Below are positions 15,978 to 25,081 of a DNA stretch of 34,489 nucleotides, one piece after another. This DNA is from Clostridia bacterium (GTDB lineage: Bacteria > Bacillota > Sulfobacillia > RBS10-35 > JAJYVM01), in NCBI GenBank assembly GCA_027314765.1, contig DAHVAF010000185.1, forward strand, positions 1-34,489. Reading direction: 5' to 3'. The notes under the pieces are model-generated. The model searched no databases. It saw nothing but the letters and a program-made list of their open reading frames with translations, and was not told where the DNA came from. Position numbers and translations under genes: made by a program. Numbering within the stretch: the stretch's first letter is position 1; each line of letters begins with the position of its first letter.

Positions 15978-16606
15978 GCGAGTCGACGAAGAGCGGCCGG
16001 ACCGTCGGCGAGGCGATCGAGGCCGCGCTGGCGGAGCTGGGGGCGGAGCGGGACATGGTGGAGGTCGAGGTGCTCGAGGAGGGCAGCCGCGGCCTTTTCG
16101 GCCTGATCGGCGCGCTCCCGGCGCAGGTGCGCGTGCGCGTGACCGCGGGCAAGGACCGTCTTGCGGCAGACTTCCTGTCGCGGCTGACGGCGGTGCTCGA
16201 CATCGAGGCCGCCATCGCGACGCAGGCGGACGATGACGCGGTGCACGTGCAGGTGCGCGGGGACGGCGCTTCCATGCTGATCGGCAACCGCGGCCAGACG
16301 CTGCAGGCGCTTCAGACCGTGACGGACGCCGCGATCTCGCGGCGGACGGAGGACAGGCGGCGCCTGCAGGTCGACGTCGAGGGCTACCGTGACCGCAGGC
16401 GGAAAGCCCTGGAGGACCTGGCGCGGAGAGCGGCGCAGCAGGCGCGGCGCACGGGCCGCCCCGTGGAGCTGGACCCGATGCCGGCGCACGAGCGGCGGCT
16501 GGTGCATCTGGCCGTGCAGGACGTCGCCGGGGTGGAGACCGCCAGCACGGGCGAGGAGCCGCGCCGGCGCGTCGTGATCCGCCCGCAGGAGGACAGCGAG
16601 GGCTGA
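15974..16606 (+). CDS. jag: Jag/KhpB family RNA-binding protein (Jag_N, KH, R3H)
   Basis: GRTVGEAIEAALAELGAERDMVEVEVLEEGSRGLFGLIG; LIGNRGQTLQALQ; LDPMPAHERRLVHLAVQ. Confidence 0.93.
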   Translation: MSESTKSGRTVGEAIEAALAELGAERDMVEVEVLEEGSRGLFGLIGALPAQVRVRVTAGKDRLAADFLSRLTAVLDIEAAIATQADDDAVHVQVRGDGASMLIGNRGQTLQALQTVTDAAISRRTEDRRRLQVDVEGYRDRRRKALEDLARRAAQQARRTGRPVELDPMPAHERRLVHLAVQDVAGVETASTGEEPRRRVVIRPQEDSEG

Positions 16607-16620
16607 CAGCCGCCACGCTG

Positions 16621-17265
16621 GTGGACCTGGCCGGGCCCGGGTTGAGCCCGGAGGCGGCGGAGCGCCTGCTCCGCTGGATGGCCGCCGTCCGCGAGGCCAA
16701 CCGCCACATGAACCTCACGGCCATCAACGATGAGGACGCGTTTGTGCGCGACCACCTCCTGGATGCGCTGGCCGCGCTGCCCCTCCTGCCGGCCGGCGGC
16801 AGCGTGTGCGACGTGGGCAGCGGTGCCGGCTTTCCCGGCGTCCCCATCGGCGTGGCGCGGCCGGCGCTGCGCGTCACCCTGCTGGAGTCGAGCCGCCGCA
16901 AGGCGGTGTTCCTGGCGGGCTCCGGCCTGCCCGTTGTCTGCGCCCGGGCGGAGGACTACGGGCGGGGCGCCGGGCGGGACCTGTACGACGTCGCGGTCTC
17001 GCGGGCCGCCGCGCCGCTGGCCGTGGCGCTCGAGCTCGTGCTGCCTCTGGTCCGGCCGGGTGGGCAGGCCATTCTGTGGCTCGGCCGTCCCGCCGAAGAC
17101 GAGGAAGCCGTGGTGGCGCGCGTTTGCGGGCAGCTGGGGGCTCGGGAGGCACGGGTGGTGGCGAGCCCGCTCCCCGGCCGGAGGTTCCGCGTCGTCGACA
17201 AGAGCGTGGCGACGCCTCCCCGGTACCCACGCCGGCCGGGTGTCGCGGCGCGTCGTCCGCTGTAG
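16621..17265 (+). CDS. rsmG: 16S rRNA (guanine527-N7)-methyltransferase RsmG
   Basis: MNLTAINDEDAFVRDHLLDAL...VCDVGSGAGFPGVPIGVARPALRVTLLESSRRKAVFL. Confidence 0.96.
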   Translation: MDLAGPGLSPEAAERLLRWMAAVREANRHMNLTAINDEDAFVRDHLLDALAALPLLPAGGSVCDVGSGAGFPGVPIGVARPALRVTLLESSRRKAVFLAGSGLPVVCARAEDYGRGAGRDLYDVAVSRAAAPLAVALELVLPLVRPGGQAILWLGRPAEDEEAVVARVCGQLGAREARVVASPLPGRRFRVVDKSVATPPRYPRRPGVAARRPL

Positions 17266-17319
17266 GTTCTGGGCAGGACTGGTGCGGACTCTGACGAAGC
17301 AGCACGCGACGGGGAGGCC

Positions 17320-18177
17320 TTGGCGATCGTAAGCGGTAATTCCGAGCCCACGGCGGTGGCGGGCCGGATCGCAGCGGCGCCGGTCGCGCCGCCAAACGTG
17401 CGCTGGATCCCGGTCGGCGCCATCGTGCCGGGTCCGTACCAGCCGCGGCACACCCCCACCCCCGAGCAGCTGTCGGCCCTGGCCGACTCCATTCGCACGC
17501 ACGGAATCATCGAGCCGCTGGTCGTTCGCCCCGTGGGGACCGGGTTTGAGCTGATCGTGGGTGAGCGGCGGTGGCGCGCCGCGCAGTTGGCGGGGCTGCA
17601 GACGGTCCCGGCCGTCGTGCGCGAGACCTCCGACCGGGAGGCCGCGGTGTGGGCCCTGGTCGAAAACCTGCAACGCTCCGACCTGCACTTTTTTGAGGAG
17701 GCGGAGGGATACCGGCGCCTGCTGGAGGAATTCCGGCTCACGCAGGCGGATCTGGCCCACCAGGTCGGCAAGAGCCAGCCGGCGGTCGCCAACAAGCTGC
17801 GGCTGCTGCAGCTCGAGGCGGATGTGCGGACCCGCATCGAGGGCGACGCGCGCCTCAGCGAGCGGCACGCCCGCGCCCTGCTGCGCCTGCCGGACCCCGA
17901 CAGCCGGCGGCGCGGGGTCGAGGCCTTCACGTCGGGCGGCATGTCGGTGCGGGGCGCGGAGGCGTGGGTGGAGCGGCAGCTGCGGGCGCCGGAGCGGCCC
18001 AAGCGGCGGGTGGTCCGGGTGGTCCGCGACCTGCGGATCTTCCTCAACGCCTTTCGCCAGGCCGCCGGCGCACTGCGCGAGGCAGGCTTCCGGGTCGACC
18101 TCGCCGAGGAGGACCGGGGCGATGTTTGGGAGATCACGGTCCGCATCGGCAAGAGCCCCAGCGGCCGGGCCGGCTGA
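17320..18177 (+). CDS. noc: Nucleoid occlusion protein Noc (ParB family)
   Basis: ParB-family IVPGPYQPRHTPTPEQLSALADSIRTHGIIEPLVVRPV...GERRWRAAQLAGL; second ParB paralog in the rsmG-noc-parA-parB order; NBS palindrome present in window. Confidence 0.88.
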   Translation: MAIVSGNSEPTAVAGRIAAAPVAPPNVRWIPVGAIVPGPYQPRHTPTPEQLSALADSIRTHGIIEPLVVRPVGTGFELIVGERRWRAAQLAGLQTVPAVVRETSDREAAVWALVENLQRSDLHFFEEAEGYRRLLEEFRLTQADLAHQVGKSQPAVANKLRLLQLEADVRTRIEGDARLSERHARALLRLPDPDSRRRGVEAFTSGGMSVRGAEAWVERQLRAPERPKRRVVRVVRDLRIFLNAFRQAAGALREAGFRVDLAEEDRGDVWEITVRIGKSPSGRAG

Positions 18178-18982
18178 CGCGGCGCCCGGGCCCGGCCGGA
18201 TCGTCGCCATTGCGAACCAGAAGGGCGGCGTGGGCAAGACCACGACAGCCGTGAACCTTGGCGCCGCGCTGGCTGAGCTGGGCCAGCGCGTTCTGCTCGT
18301 CGACTGCGACCCCCAGGGCAACGCGACAAGTGGCCTCGGCATCGACCGGCGGCGGGTCGAGCGGAGCGTGTATGACGTTCTGCTGGACGACGTGGCCGCG
18401 GCCTTGGCGGTGCGCCAGACCGTTGTGCCCGGCCTGGCGATGCTGCCGTCCACCCTGGACCTGGCGGGGGCGGAGCTGGAGCTGGTCGCCGCGAGTGCCC
18501 GCGAGTCGCGTCTGCGCGAGGCCCTCCAGCCGCAGCGCGCGGAGTTTGGCTGGGTCCTGATCGACTGCCCGCCTTCCCTCGGCCTTCTCACCCTCAACGC
18601 CCTGGTTGCCGCCGACTCGGTGCTGGTGCCCATCCAGTGCGAGTACTACGCGCTGGAGGGGGTGGGGCAGCTGATGAACACGATTCAGAGCGTGCGGCGG
18701 AACATGAACCCGCAGCTGGAGATCGAGGGGATCGTGCTCACCATGTTTGACGCCCGCACGAACCTGTCGCTGCAGGTGGCGGAGGAGGTGCGGCGGGCCT
18801 TTCGCGACGAAGTGTTCCATTCATTGGTCCCGCGCAATGTCCGGCTGAGCGAGGCGCCGAGCCACGGCCTGCCGATCTCGGCTTACGATCCGCGCTCGCG
18901 CGGGGCGCAGGTGTACGAGTCGCTCGCACGGGAGGTGATTGCGCGTGCCCGGAGCAAAGCGCCGGCTGGGCCGCGGGCTTGA
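18122..18982 (+). CDS. parA: Chromosome partitioning ATPase ParA/Soj
   Basis: IVAIANQKGGVGKTTTAVNLGAALAELGQRVLLVDCDPQGNATSGLGID; start overlaps noc 3' end. Confidence 0.95.
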   Translation: MFGRSRSASARAPAAGPADAAPGPGRIVAIANQKGGVGKTTTAVNLGAALAELGQRVLLVDCDPQGNATSGLGIDRRRVERSVYDVLLDDVAAALAVRQTVVPGLAMLPSTLDLAGAELELVAASARESRLREALQPQRAEFGWVLIDCPPSLGLLTLNALVAADSVLVPIQCEYYALEGVGQLMNTIQSVRRNMNPQLEIEGIVLTMFDARTNLSLQVAEEVRRAFRDEVFHSLVPRNVRLSEAPSHGLPISAYDPRSRGAQVYESLAREVIARARSKAPAGPRA

Positions 18983-19805
18983 GGTCCTGCTGCCGAGCGT
19001 GGAGCCGGAAGCCAGCGACCTCGTCCGCGAGCTGACCCTGGACCAGATCGAGCCCAACCCCGAGCAGCCCCGGCGGCATTTCGATCCCGCGTCTCTGCGC
19101 GAGCTGGCGGACTCGCTGAAGGAGCACGGCATGCTCCAGCCGGTGATCGTCCGCGCGCTTGGCGGCCGCTTTCAGTTGGTGGCGGGGGAGCGCCGCTGCC
19201 GCGCGGCGGAGATGGCTGGACTCAGCAGGGTGCCGGCCATCGTGCGCGAGTACTCCGACGCGGAGATGCTGGAGATCGCGCTCCTGGAGAACCTGCAGCG
19301 GGAGGATCTCAACCCGCTGGAGGAGGCCGAGGCGTATGCTACGCTGGTGGACCGCTTCGGCCTGACGCAGGAGGATCTGGCCCGGCGGCTTGGCCGGAGC
19401 CGGCCGGCCATCAGCAACGCCCTGCGCCTGTTGACGCTGGAGCCGCCCATCCGCGAGCTGGTCGCGGCGGGGACGCTGAGCGCCGGCCATGCGCGGGCTC
19501 TGCTGGCGGTCGCGGGCGGCGCCGAGCGCGTGGCCCTCGCCCGGCGCGCGAGCGCCCGTGGGTTGTCGGTCAGGGATGTGGAGCGCCTCGCGCAGCGCGC
19601 CGGCCGCCGTCCGGTTCGCGCCCGGCCGGCCGCGGCTGCGGTTGCCGACTTGGAGGAGGAGCTGCGGACGGCCCTGGGGAGCCGGGTGCACATCCGCCGC
19701 CGGGGCAGTCGCGGTACCATTGAGGTCGAGTTCATCGGCGATGCGGACCTTGAACGGCTCCTGGAGTTGCTGACCGGCCGGGCGAGCGCCCAGCGTTTCA
19801 CGTGA
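18939..19805 (+). CDS. parB: Chromosome partitioning protein ParB
   Basis: KRRLGRGLEVLLPSVEPE...LTLDQIEPNPEQPRRHFDPASLRELADSLKEHGMLQPVIVR; start may be TTG 18939 or GTG 18945. Confidence 0.94.
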   Translation: MRVPGAKRRLGRGLEVLLPSVEPEASDLVRELTLDQIEPNPEQPRRHFDPASLRELADSLKEHGMLQPVIVRALGGRFQLVAGERRCRAAEMAGLSRVPAIVREYSDAEMLEIALLENLQREDLNPLEEAEAYATLVDRFGLTQEDLARRLGRSRPAISNALRLLTLEPPIRELVAAGTLSAGHARALLAVAGGAERVALARRASARGLSVRDVERLAQRAGRRPVRARPAAAAVADLEEELRTALGSRVHIRRRGSRGTIEVEFIGDADLERLLELLTGRASAQRFT

Positions 19806-19809
19806 AACG
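19794..19809. promoter_or_regulatory. parS: parS centromere site overlapping the parB stop codon
   Basis: CGTTTCACGTGAAACG; inner 14 bp match the parS palindrome TGTTNCACGTGAAACA. Confidence 0.88.
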
Positions 19810-19824
19810 GGAGCGGCATTGCCC

Positions 19825-19853
19825 GTGCTGACAGGTCCTCGGACGGTCAGCAC
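19825..19853 (+). terminator. Hairpin downstream of parB, possible terminator
   Basis: GTGCTGAC ... GTCAGCAC 8-bp stem, no strong T-tract. Confidence 0.4.
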
Positions 19854-19928
19854 CCCTTCGCGGCACTTCAACCCGTGGGCTGAGACGCCGATGCATCCAG
19901 CGATGGCCATCCGCTTGCCAAGAAGGGG

Positions 19929-20390
19929 TTGACGCTTGTGTCGACGCTGCTCGGGGTCGACGCGGTCCTGGCCCTGCTCCTGCTCGCCGTCGCCTGGTCG
20001 CATCTCGCCACCCGCTCCCGCTTCCGCCGCCTCCTGCGCGGTGCCGGCGAGGGCAACCTTGAGCAACTCCTCGTCGCCCAGCAGGCCCAGTTGGAGACCA
20101 TCGGGCGCGAGCTGGCCGATCTGAAGCAGGCGCACGCCGACCTGAGCCGGCGAGTCGACGGCTGTGTCGTGCGGCCGCGGATTCTCCGTTTCAACGCGTT
20201 CCAGGGCACGGGCTCCGATTTGAGCTTCGCCATCGCGCTCACGGACGCGGGCGGCAGCGGTGCGGTCCTCTCCAGCATCTATGGCCGCGACGAGTGCCGG
20301 ATGTATGCCAAGCCCGTCGAGCGCGGCCGATCCACCTACACCCTGAGCGAAGAGGAGAGACAGGTCCTCGGCGGCGGGGCCGCGGACTAG
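19929..20390 (+). CDS. DUF4446 family protein
   Basis: Single N-terminal TM helix, coiled-coil, then RILRFNAFQGTGSDLSFAIALTDAGGSGAVLSSIYGRDECRMYAKPVERGRSTYTLSEEE. Confidence 0.9.
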   Translation: MTLVSTLLGVDAVLALLLLAVAWSHLATRSRFRRLLRGAGEGNLEQLLVAQQAQLETIGRELADLKQAHADLSRRVDGCVVRPRILRFNAFQGTGSDLSFAIALTDAGGSGAVLSSIYGRDECRMYAKPVERGRSTYTLSEEERQVLGGGAAD

Positions 20391-20396
20391 ACCACC

Positions 20397-21272
20397 ATGC
20401 GGATACTGTGCATCGTGAATCGGACCGCGGGCGCCGGCCGCGCGAGCAAGGCATGGGATGCCGTGGCCCCCGCCATGGCGCGCCTGAAGGCGGAGGTTGC
20501 CTTCACCGGCGCACCGGGCGAGGCGACCACCCTGGCCCGACGCGCCTGTGCCGACGGCTTCACGCACCTGCTGGCTGTCGGCGGTGACGGTACCGCCCAC
20601 GAGACCGTGAACGGCATCGACCGCCCGGACGTGGCGCTGGGCGTGCTGCCCGCCGGGACCGGCAACGACTTCGCACGCTCGGCCGGCCTGCCGTTTCAGC
20701 CCCAGGCCGCCGTCGCCGGCCTTGAGCTGGATCGCCGGCGCTCTGTCGACCTGGGCCTGTGCGGCGACCGGCGCTTCCTGAACGTGGCGGGCGCCGGCTT
20801 CGACGCCGAGGTGGCCCGCCTGATCAATGCGGGGCCGCGGAAGTCGCGCGGTGCGCTGCCCTACGTCGCCACCGCGGTATCCCTGGCCTTCCGTTACCGG
20901 TCCGAAACCCTGGGTCTGAACCTCGACGGCCACTCCCTCAGCCAGCCGTGTCTGCTGGCCGCGTTCGGGAACGCGCAGGCGTACGGAGGCGGGATGCGCA
21001 TCTGCCCGCGCGCCTCGCTCGATGACGGCCTCCTGGATGTGTGCATCGTGGGCGGGATCGGCTCCGGCCATATCCTGCGCCTGCTGCCGACGGTGTTTCT
21101 GGGCCGCCATCTGAGCGACCGCGCCGTGTCCTACCGCCAGGCCAGGGCCATCGAGGTAACCGGTCCCGCGAGCGTGGCCGTGCATGCGGACGGCGAGGTG
21201 TTGGGCGGGCTGCCCGCCCGGTTCAGCGTGCTGCCCGGCGCCTGCACCCTGTGGCTGCCAAGCCCTGGCTAA
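20397..21272 (+). CDS. Diacylglycerol kinase family lipid kinase (YegS/BmrU-like)
   Basis: VNRTAGAGRASKAWDAV; LLAVGGDGTAHETVNGI; LPAGTGNDFARSAGLP. Confidence 0.93.
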   Translation: MRILCIVNRTAGAGRASKAWDAVAPAMARLKAEVAFTGAPGEATTLARRACADGFTHLLAVGGDGTAHETVNGIDRPDVALGVLPAGTGNDFARSAGLPFQPQAAVAGLELDRRRSVDLGLCGDRRFLNVAGAGFDAEVARLINAGPRKSRGALPYVATAVSLAFRYRSETLGLNLDGHSLSQPCLLAAFGNAQAYGGGMRICPRASLDDGLLDVCIVGGIGSGHILRLLPTVFLGRHLSDRAVSYRQARAIEVTGPASVAVHADGEVLGGLPARFSVLPGACTLWLPSPG

Positions 21273-21344
21273 CCACGGCTGCCGGACACCGACCCCACGG
21301 CGACCTCGGCCGGACTCAGGCCAGAAACGATCCGATGGACGGGC

Positions 21345-21965
21345 TCAGGAGCCGCTGGCCGACGCCACCTGGGTGGCAACCTGCAACTGGCTGACCGCCA
21401 GGGCCACGCCCTCGGCGATGACCTCCGCCATGCGAACCACCAGGGCCAGGCGCGTGTTCTGCAGCACGAAGTACTCCATGAAGCCGCCGACGTTGACCGT
21501 CCCGGTGATGTGCAGCCGGCCCACCGCCGGCAGCTGCTTGTTGACGCCGGCGCCCGGTAGGAGCGGTCCTGGCGCCACAGCGATCTGCCCCACGCTCTCG
21601 AGCCGCCCAAGGCACGCGTCCACGGCCATCAGGCATGCCGGGCCGGCCACCGCGTCCAGGGCGGTCGTGAGGTTGCTGGCGTGCACCGGCGCATCCAGCG
21701 TGCCGTAGACGCGAAGGCCCCGCGGCCGCAGCTCGGACAGGCAGCGGCCGACCAGCGGGCCGAGCGCGTCACCGGTCGACCGGTCGGTGCCGATGCACAG
21801 GAGCGCCAGCTGCTCCCGCTCGGGCTGGAAGCAGCGGGCCAGCAGGTCCGCAATACCCGCACCGAGCGCGGCGGGGGCACGCGGGTCGTCGTAGCGCACG
21901 CGGCGGACTTCGTCCAGAGTGAGCCCATCCTCCGTCCGGCCGTCTGCCCGACCTGCTTGGTTCAT
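21345..21965 (-). CDS. yyaC: Spore protease YyaC (DUF1256)
   Basis: LALLCIGTDRSTGDALGPLVGRCLSE...VYGTLDAPVHASNL...ACLGRLESVGQIAVAPGPLLPGAGVNKQLPAVGRLHITGTVNVGGFMEYFVLQNTRL. Confidence 0.93.
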   Translation of the reverse strand: MNQAGRADGRTEDGLTLDEVRRVRYDDPRAPAALGAGIADLLARCFQPEREQLALLCIGTDRSTGDALGPLVGRCLSELRPRGLRVYGTLDAPVHASNLTTALDAVAGPACLMAVDACLGRLESVGQIAVAPGPLLPGAGVNKQLPAVGRLHITGTVNVGGFMEYFVLQNTRLALVVRMAEVIAEGVALAVSQLQVATQVASASGS

Positions 21966-21976
21966 ATGCATCGCGC

Positions 21977-23011
21977 ATGCGCCATGATGCCCTCGGCGTG
22001 GCCGCCGTATACCTCGGGGCCGTGATCGGCGGCGGGTTCGCCACGGGACGCGAGGTGCTGTTCTTCTTCGCCGCATATGGGCCAGCCGGCCTGATCGGCT
22101 GCGCGGCGGCTGGTGCCGCCTTCGCCTGGCTCGGCGCGCGGGTGGTGCGCCTGGCCGCCAGGGGGTCGGCGCGCGACTACACCGGCCTCTACCGCTTCGC
22201 TCTCGGCCCGGCCATCGCGCCGGCGGCCGACTGGGCCACCACCGCCTTCCTCTACGTGGGCCTCGCTGTGGTCCTGGCCGGCGGCGCGGCCCTTGGCCAC
22301 GACACGTGGGGCACGGCGCCCTGGTTGGGGGCTGCCGCCCTGGGGGCGACCATCGCCGGCGTTGTGCTCCCTGGCCGCTCGGGCCTGGTCTGGGGCAACC
22401 TGGCCCTGGTCCCCATCCTGGCCGCCGCCGCCATCGCGCTGCTCGCGGCGGAAGCCGCCCAACCCGGCTTCTGGGCCGCCATCGCCGCCGCCCGCCACCT
22501 CCCGGGCCGCCCGCCGGTGACCTGGCCCCTGGGTGCCGCCCTCTACGTGGGGTACAATCTGCTCCTGGGGGCGGTCGCCCTCTGTGCCGCCGGGGCGGGT
22601 CTTCCACTGCGGGCAGCCATGTGGGGCGGCGCCGCCGGTGGGGTCGCGCTGGGCGCCATGGCCACCATCATCGCGCTGCCACTGCTGGCCCACCTGCCGG
22701 CGCTGGCTGCAGCCCCTGTACCGCTGGCCCGCGTCGTCGAGGCGCACGGGCCGCCATGGCGCACCGTGTACGCGCTTGGGCTCGCGGCGGCGCTGCTGAC
22801 GACGGGGGTGGCCACCGCTTACGCCCTGGCCGTCCGCCTCGCCCCAGCCCGGATGCCCCAGGGCGTCATGGCCGCCGTGGCCGTCGTCCTGGCCCTGCCG
22901 GCGGCGGCCTTTGGCCTTGTGGCCCTTGTCGCCACCGTCTATCCGGCGATGGGCGTGCTGGGCTGCGCGCTGGGCGCGGGGCTCGTCCTCCGGCGCGCAC
23001 CAGAGGACTAG
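21977..23011 (+). CDS. YkvI-like membrane transporter family protein
   Basis: VAAVYLGAVIGGGFATGREVLFFFAAYGPAGL; about 10 hydrophobic segments. Confidence 0.8.
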   Translation: MRHDALGVAAVYLGAVIGGGFATGREVLFFFAAYGPAGLIGCAAAGAAFAWLGARVVRLAARGSARDYTGLYRFALGPAIAPAADWATTAFLYVGLAVVLAGGAALGHDTWGTAPWLGAAALGATIAGVVLPGRSGLVWGNLALVPILAAAAIALLAAEAAQPGFWAAIAAARHLPGRPPVTWPLGAALYVGYNLLLGAVALCAAGAGLPLRAAMWGGAAGGVALGAMATIIALPLLAHLPALAAAPVPLARVVEAHGPPWRTVYALGLAAALLTTGVATAYALAVRLAPARMPQGVMAAVAVVLALPAAAFGLVALVATVYPAMGVLGCALGAGLVLRRAPED

Positions 23012-23020
23012 GGCCGCACG

Positions 23021-23635
23021 GTGGCGAAGTCGATGGACAAGCTGTCCCGGTGGGAGGTGGCTGCGGTGGGTGGGCGGACCGACGATGACCCGTACGCCCG
23101 CGCCGTCCGGATGGCCGACCGCGGCCGCTACGATGAGGCCGAGGCCATCCTGGTCGAGCTCGTGGCCGCCGAGCCCGAGAACGTGCCCGCCCTGGCCAAG
23201 CTGGGCGGCATCGAGGCCAGAAACGGCAACCTGGACGCGGCGCAAGCCCACCTCGAGCAGGCCCTGAGCCTGGACCCCGCCTCCGCGCCCGCGTGGTCGA
23301 ACCTCGGCAACGTCGCCTTCCAGCGGGCCGACCTGGACGAGGCCGAGCGCTGCTACAAGAAGGCGCTGGAGGTGGCGCCGAGCGACGCCGTGGCCCTGAA
23401 CAACCTGGCTGCCGTCTACAAGCGGCGAGGGAACATCAGCGGCATGGTCGACGCCCTGAAGCGCTCCCACCGGGCCGAGCTTCGCAGCCCCGACCGTGCG
23501 CGGCAGGCGACCGCCGCCGGCAGCTCCGGACTACCCCCGCGGCCAGGCCGCTCCATGCTGGGCTGCGGCTCCAGCGCCGCCCTGATGGCGGTCGCCCTTG
23601 CCGCCATTGTCGCGGTCCTGCTCATCCTTCTGTAG
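23021..23635 (+). CDS. TPR-repeat protein with C-terminal transmembrane segment
   Basis: Repeats such as ALSLDPASAPAWSNLGNVAFQRADLDEAERCYKKALEVAPSDAVALNNLAAVYKRRGN; C-terminal LMAVALAAIVAVLLILL. Confidence 0.88.
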   Translation: MAKSMDKLSRWEVAAVGGRTDDDPYARAVRMADRGRYDEAEAILVELVAAEPENVPALAKLGGIEARNGNLDAAQAHLEQALSLDPASAPAWSNLGNVAFQRADLDEAERCYKKALEVAPSDAVALNNLAAVYKRRGNISGMVDALKRSHRAELRSPDRARQATAAGSSGLPPRPGRSMLGCGSSAALMAVALAAIVAVLLILL

Positions 23636-23644
23636 CCTGCGCGG

Positions 23645-24007
23645 ATGATGGGGCGGCCTGACCCCGCCCTGCAGACCCGCGAGCCCCGCCCCAACGGGTG
23701 GCTTGCGGTGCTCGCGCCGGCCGCCGTGGCCATCGGCTTGGGCCGCTTCCTCCCGCCGGCCGGCCCCACGCTCCTGCAATCCCTCGCCGCGTTCGGCGTC
23801 ATGAAGCTTGGCGCCGACCTGCTTCGCGGCCGGGCGTGGCCGCACGGCAACCGCTTCGGCGACGACATCGCCCGCGAGTGGCTCGCCTGGGCCCTCGTCG
23901 CACTGGCCTATCTCCTCTTTACCGCCATCGCCCAGCGCGCGGGCCGCCCCGCGCCCCTGCCCATCTGGCCCGCGCTTCTCGCGTACTGGATCCTGTGGCT
24001 GCCCTGA
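23645..24007 (+). CDS. Hypothetical membrane protein (120 aa)
   Basis: ATG start, three or four hydrophobic segments, located between same-strand genes. Confidence 0.55.
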   Translation: MMGRPDPALQTREPRPNGWLAVLAPAAVAIGLGRFLPPAGPTLLQSLAAFGVMKLGADLLRGRAWPHGNRFGDDIAREWLAWALVALAYLLFTAIAQRAGRPAPLPIWPALLAYWILWLP

Positions 24008-24083
24008 CGCCGTGCCGCGTTGCGCCCTTGGATCGCACGGCTTCCTCCCGAGCGATCGCGGAGTCAGGTGGTATGCTGGCGTC

Positions 24084-24713
24084 GTGAACTGGCTGGACTA
24101 CCTGCTGATCGCGTACTTCCTGCTCGGCGCCTGGGTCGGGCTGCGCATGGGTCTGCTCGCGACCCTGGCCTCTCTGGCCGCCTACCTCGTCGGGCTGATC
24201 GCCGCGGACCGCCTCGGTGGTCCCGTGCTGGCCATCGCGGATGCCCACTGGCATCTGACCGCCAGCTTCGGCCACTGGCTCGCGACCACCGGTGCGCCCG
24301 TGCAGGTCATGCTGCCGCTCTACCGGAGCCAGCTCGGCATCGCCGCGGGAGGTGTGAGCGCGGCTGCCGCGGACCGGGCGGCCGCCGGGTTGATCCTGCA
24401 CTACGCCGCCTTCGCACTCGTCTTCATCGCCGGCCATGCCGTGGCCTGGGCGGTCCTCGGCGGCCTCGTCGCGCGCGCGCCGCGGCGGGGGCCCGCCGGC
24501 TTTGCCAACACCCTGCTGGGCCTCTGCGCCGGGGCGCTGGAGCGGGCTGTCGTCGCCGCCATCGTGCTCGGTCTCGTCGTCAGCATGGGGGCGATCGCGG
24601 CACTGGCCCCGCTCTCACAGGCCGTGGCGGCCTCGCGCATCGCACCGTGGCTGTTGACCGCGTTCCGGGCCTGGGAGCCGGCCGCTGCACACTGGTGGGC
24701 GGCCGTTGGCTGA
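24084..24713 (+). CDS. CvpA family membrane protein
   Basis: VNWLDYLLIAYFLLGAWVGLRMGLLATLASLAAYLVGLIAA... multi-TM CvpA-like; GTG start. Confidence 0.82.
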   Translation: MNWLDYLLIAYFLLGAWVGLRMGLLATLASLAAYLVGLIAADRLGGPVLAIADAHWHLTASFGHWLATTGAPVQVMLPLYRSQLGIAAGGVSAAAADRAAAGLILHYAAFALVFIAGHAVAWAVLGGLVARAPRRGPAGFANTLLGLCAGALERAVVAAIVLGLVVSMGAIAALAPLSQAVAASRIAPWLLTAFRAWEPAAAHWWAAVG

Positions 24714-24739
24714 TCCGACCCGGGGGGAGGGGAGAATCG

Positions 24740-24961
24740 GTGCCCATCCCGCTGCAGCTCGGCGACGTGCTGCGCCTGAAGAAGGCCCACCCCTGCGGGG
24801 AGAACCGGTGGGAAGTCCTGCGCGTCGGTGCCGATATCCGCCTGAAATGCCTCGGATGCGGACGACTGGTCATGATCGCCCGCAGCGACCTCGAGCGCAG
24901 GATCCGCGAGGTGCTGCCCGCCGGCGAGCAGGGCGGCGCCTCGCCCCATGCCCGTCACTGA
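24740..24961 (+). CDS. DUF951 domain-containing protein (YyzM-like)
   Basis: LQLGDVLRLKKAHPCGENRWEVLRVGADIRLKCLGCGRLVMIARSDLERRI. Confidence 0.92.
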   Translation: MPIPLQLGDVLRLKKAHPCGENRWEVLRVGADIRLKCLGCGRLVMIARSDLERRIREVLPAGEQGGASPHARH

Positions 24962-24984
24962 CGTTGAGGTTGAATCTTAAGAAG

Positions 24985-25013
24985 TTGAAATAGGTCGTCT
25001 CTTCCGCCATAAT
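24985..25013 (+). promoter_or_regulatory. Promoter upstream of rpsF
   Basis: TTGAAA (24985-24990) - 17 nt - CATAAT (25008-25013). Confidence 0.65.
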
Positions 25014-25081
25014 GGTGCGGCAAGCCTTCCTGCTCCGCCCGGCGAGGTGGGGCCGCGCCAGTCCATAGGGGGGTTCTAGTT

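Noticed and set aside
14814-18633. 695-aa and 749-aa minus-strand ORFs (14814-16901, 16384-18633)
   Set aside because: Antisense to rnpA-yidC-jag-rsmG-noc-parA, all well-supported genes; low-complexity Arg/Pro/Ala content.
18738-21185. 815-aa minus-strand ORF
   Set aside because: Antisense to parA/parB/DUF4446/lipid kinase; spurious high-GC open frame.
21962-23470. 502-aa minus-strand ORF
   Set aside because: Antisense to the YkvI-like and TPR genes; no domain signature.
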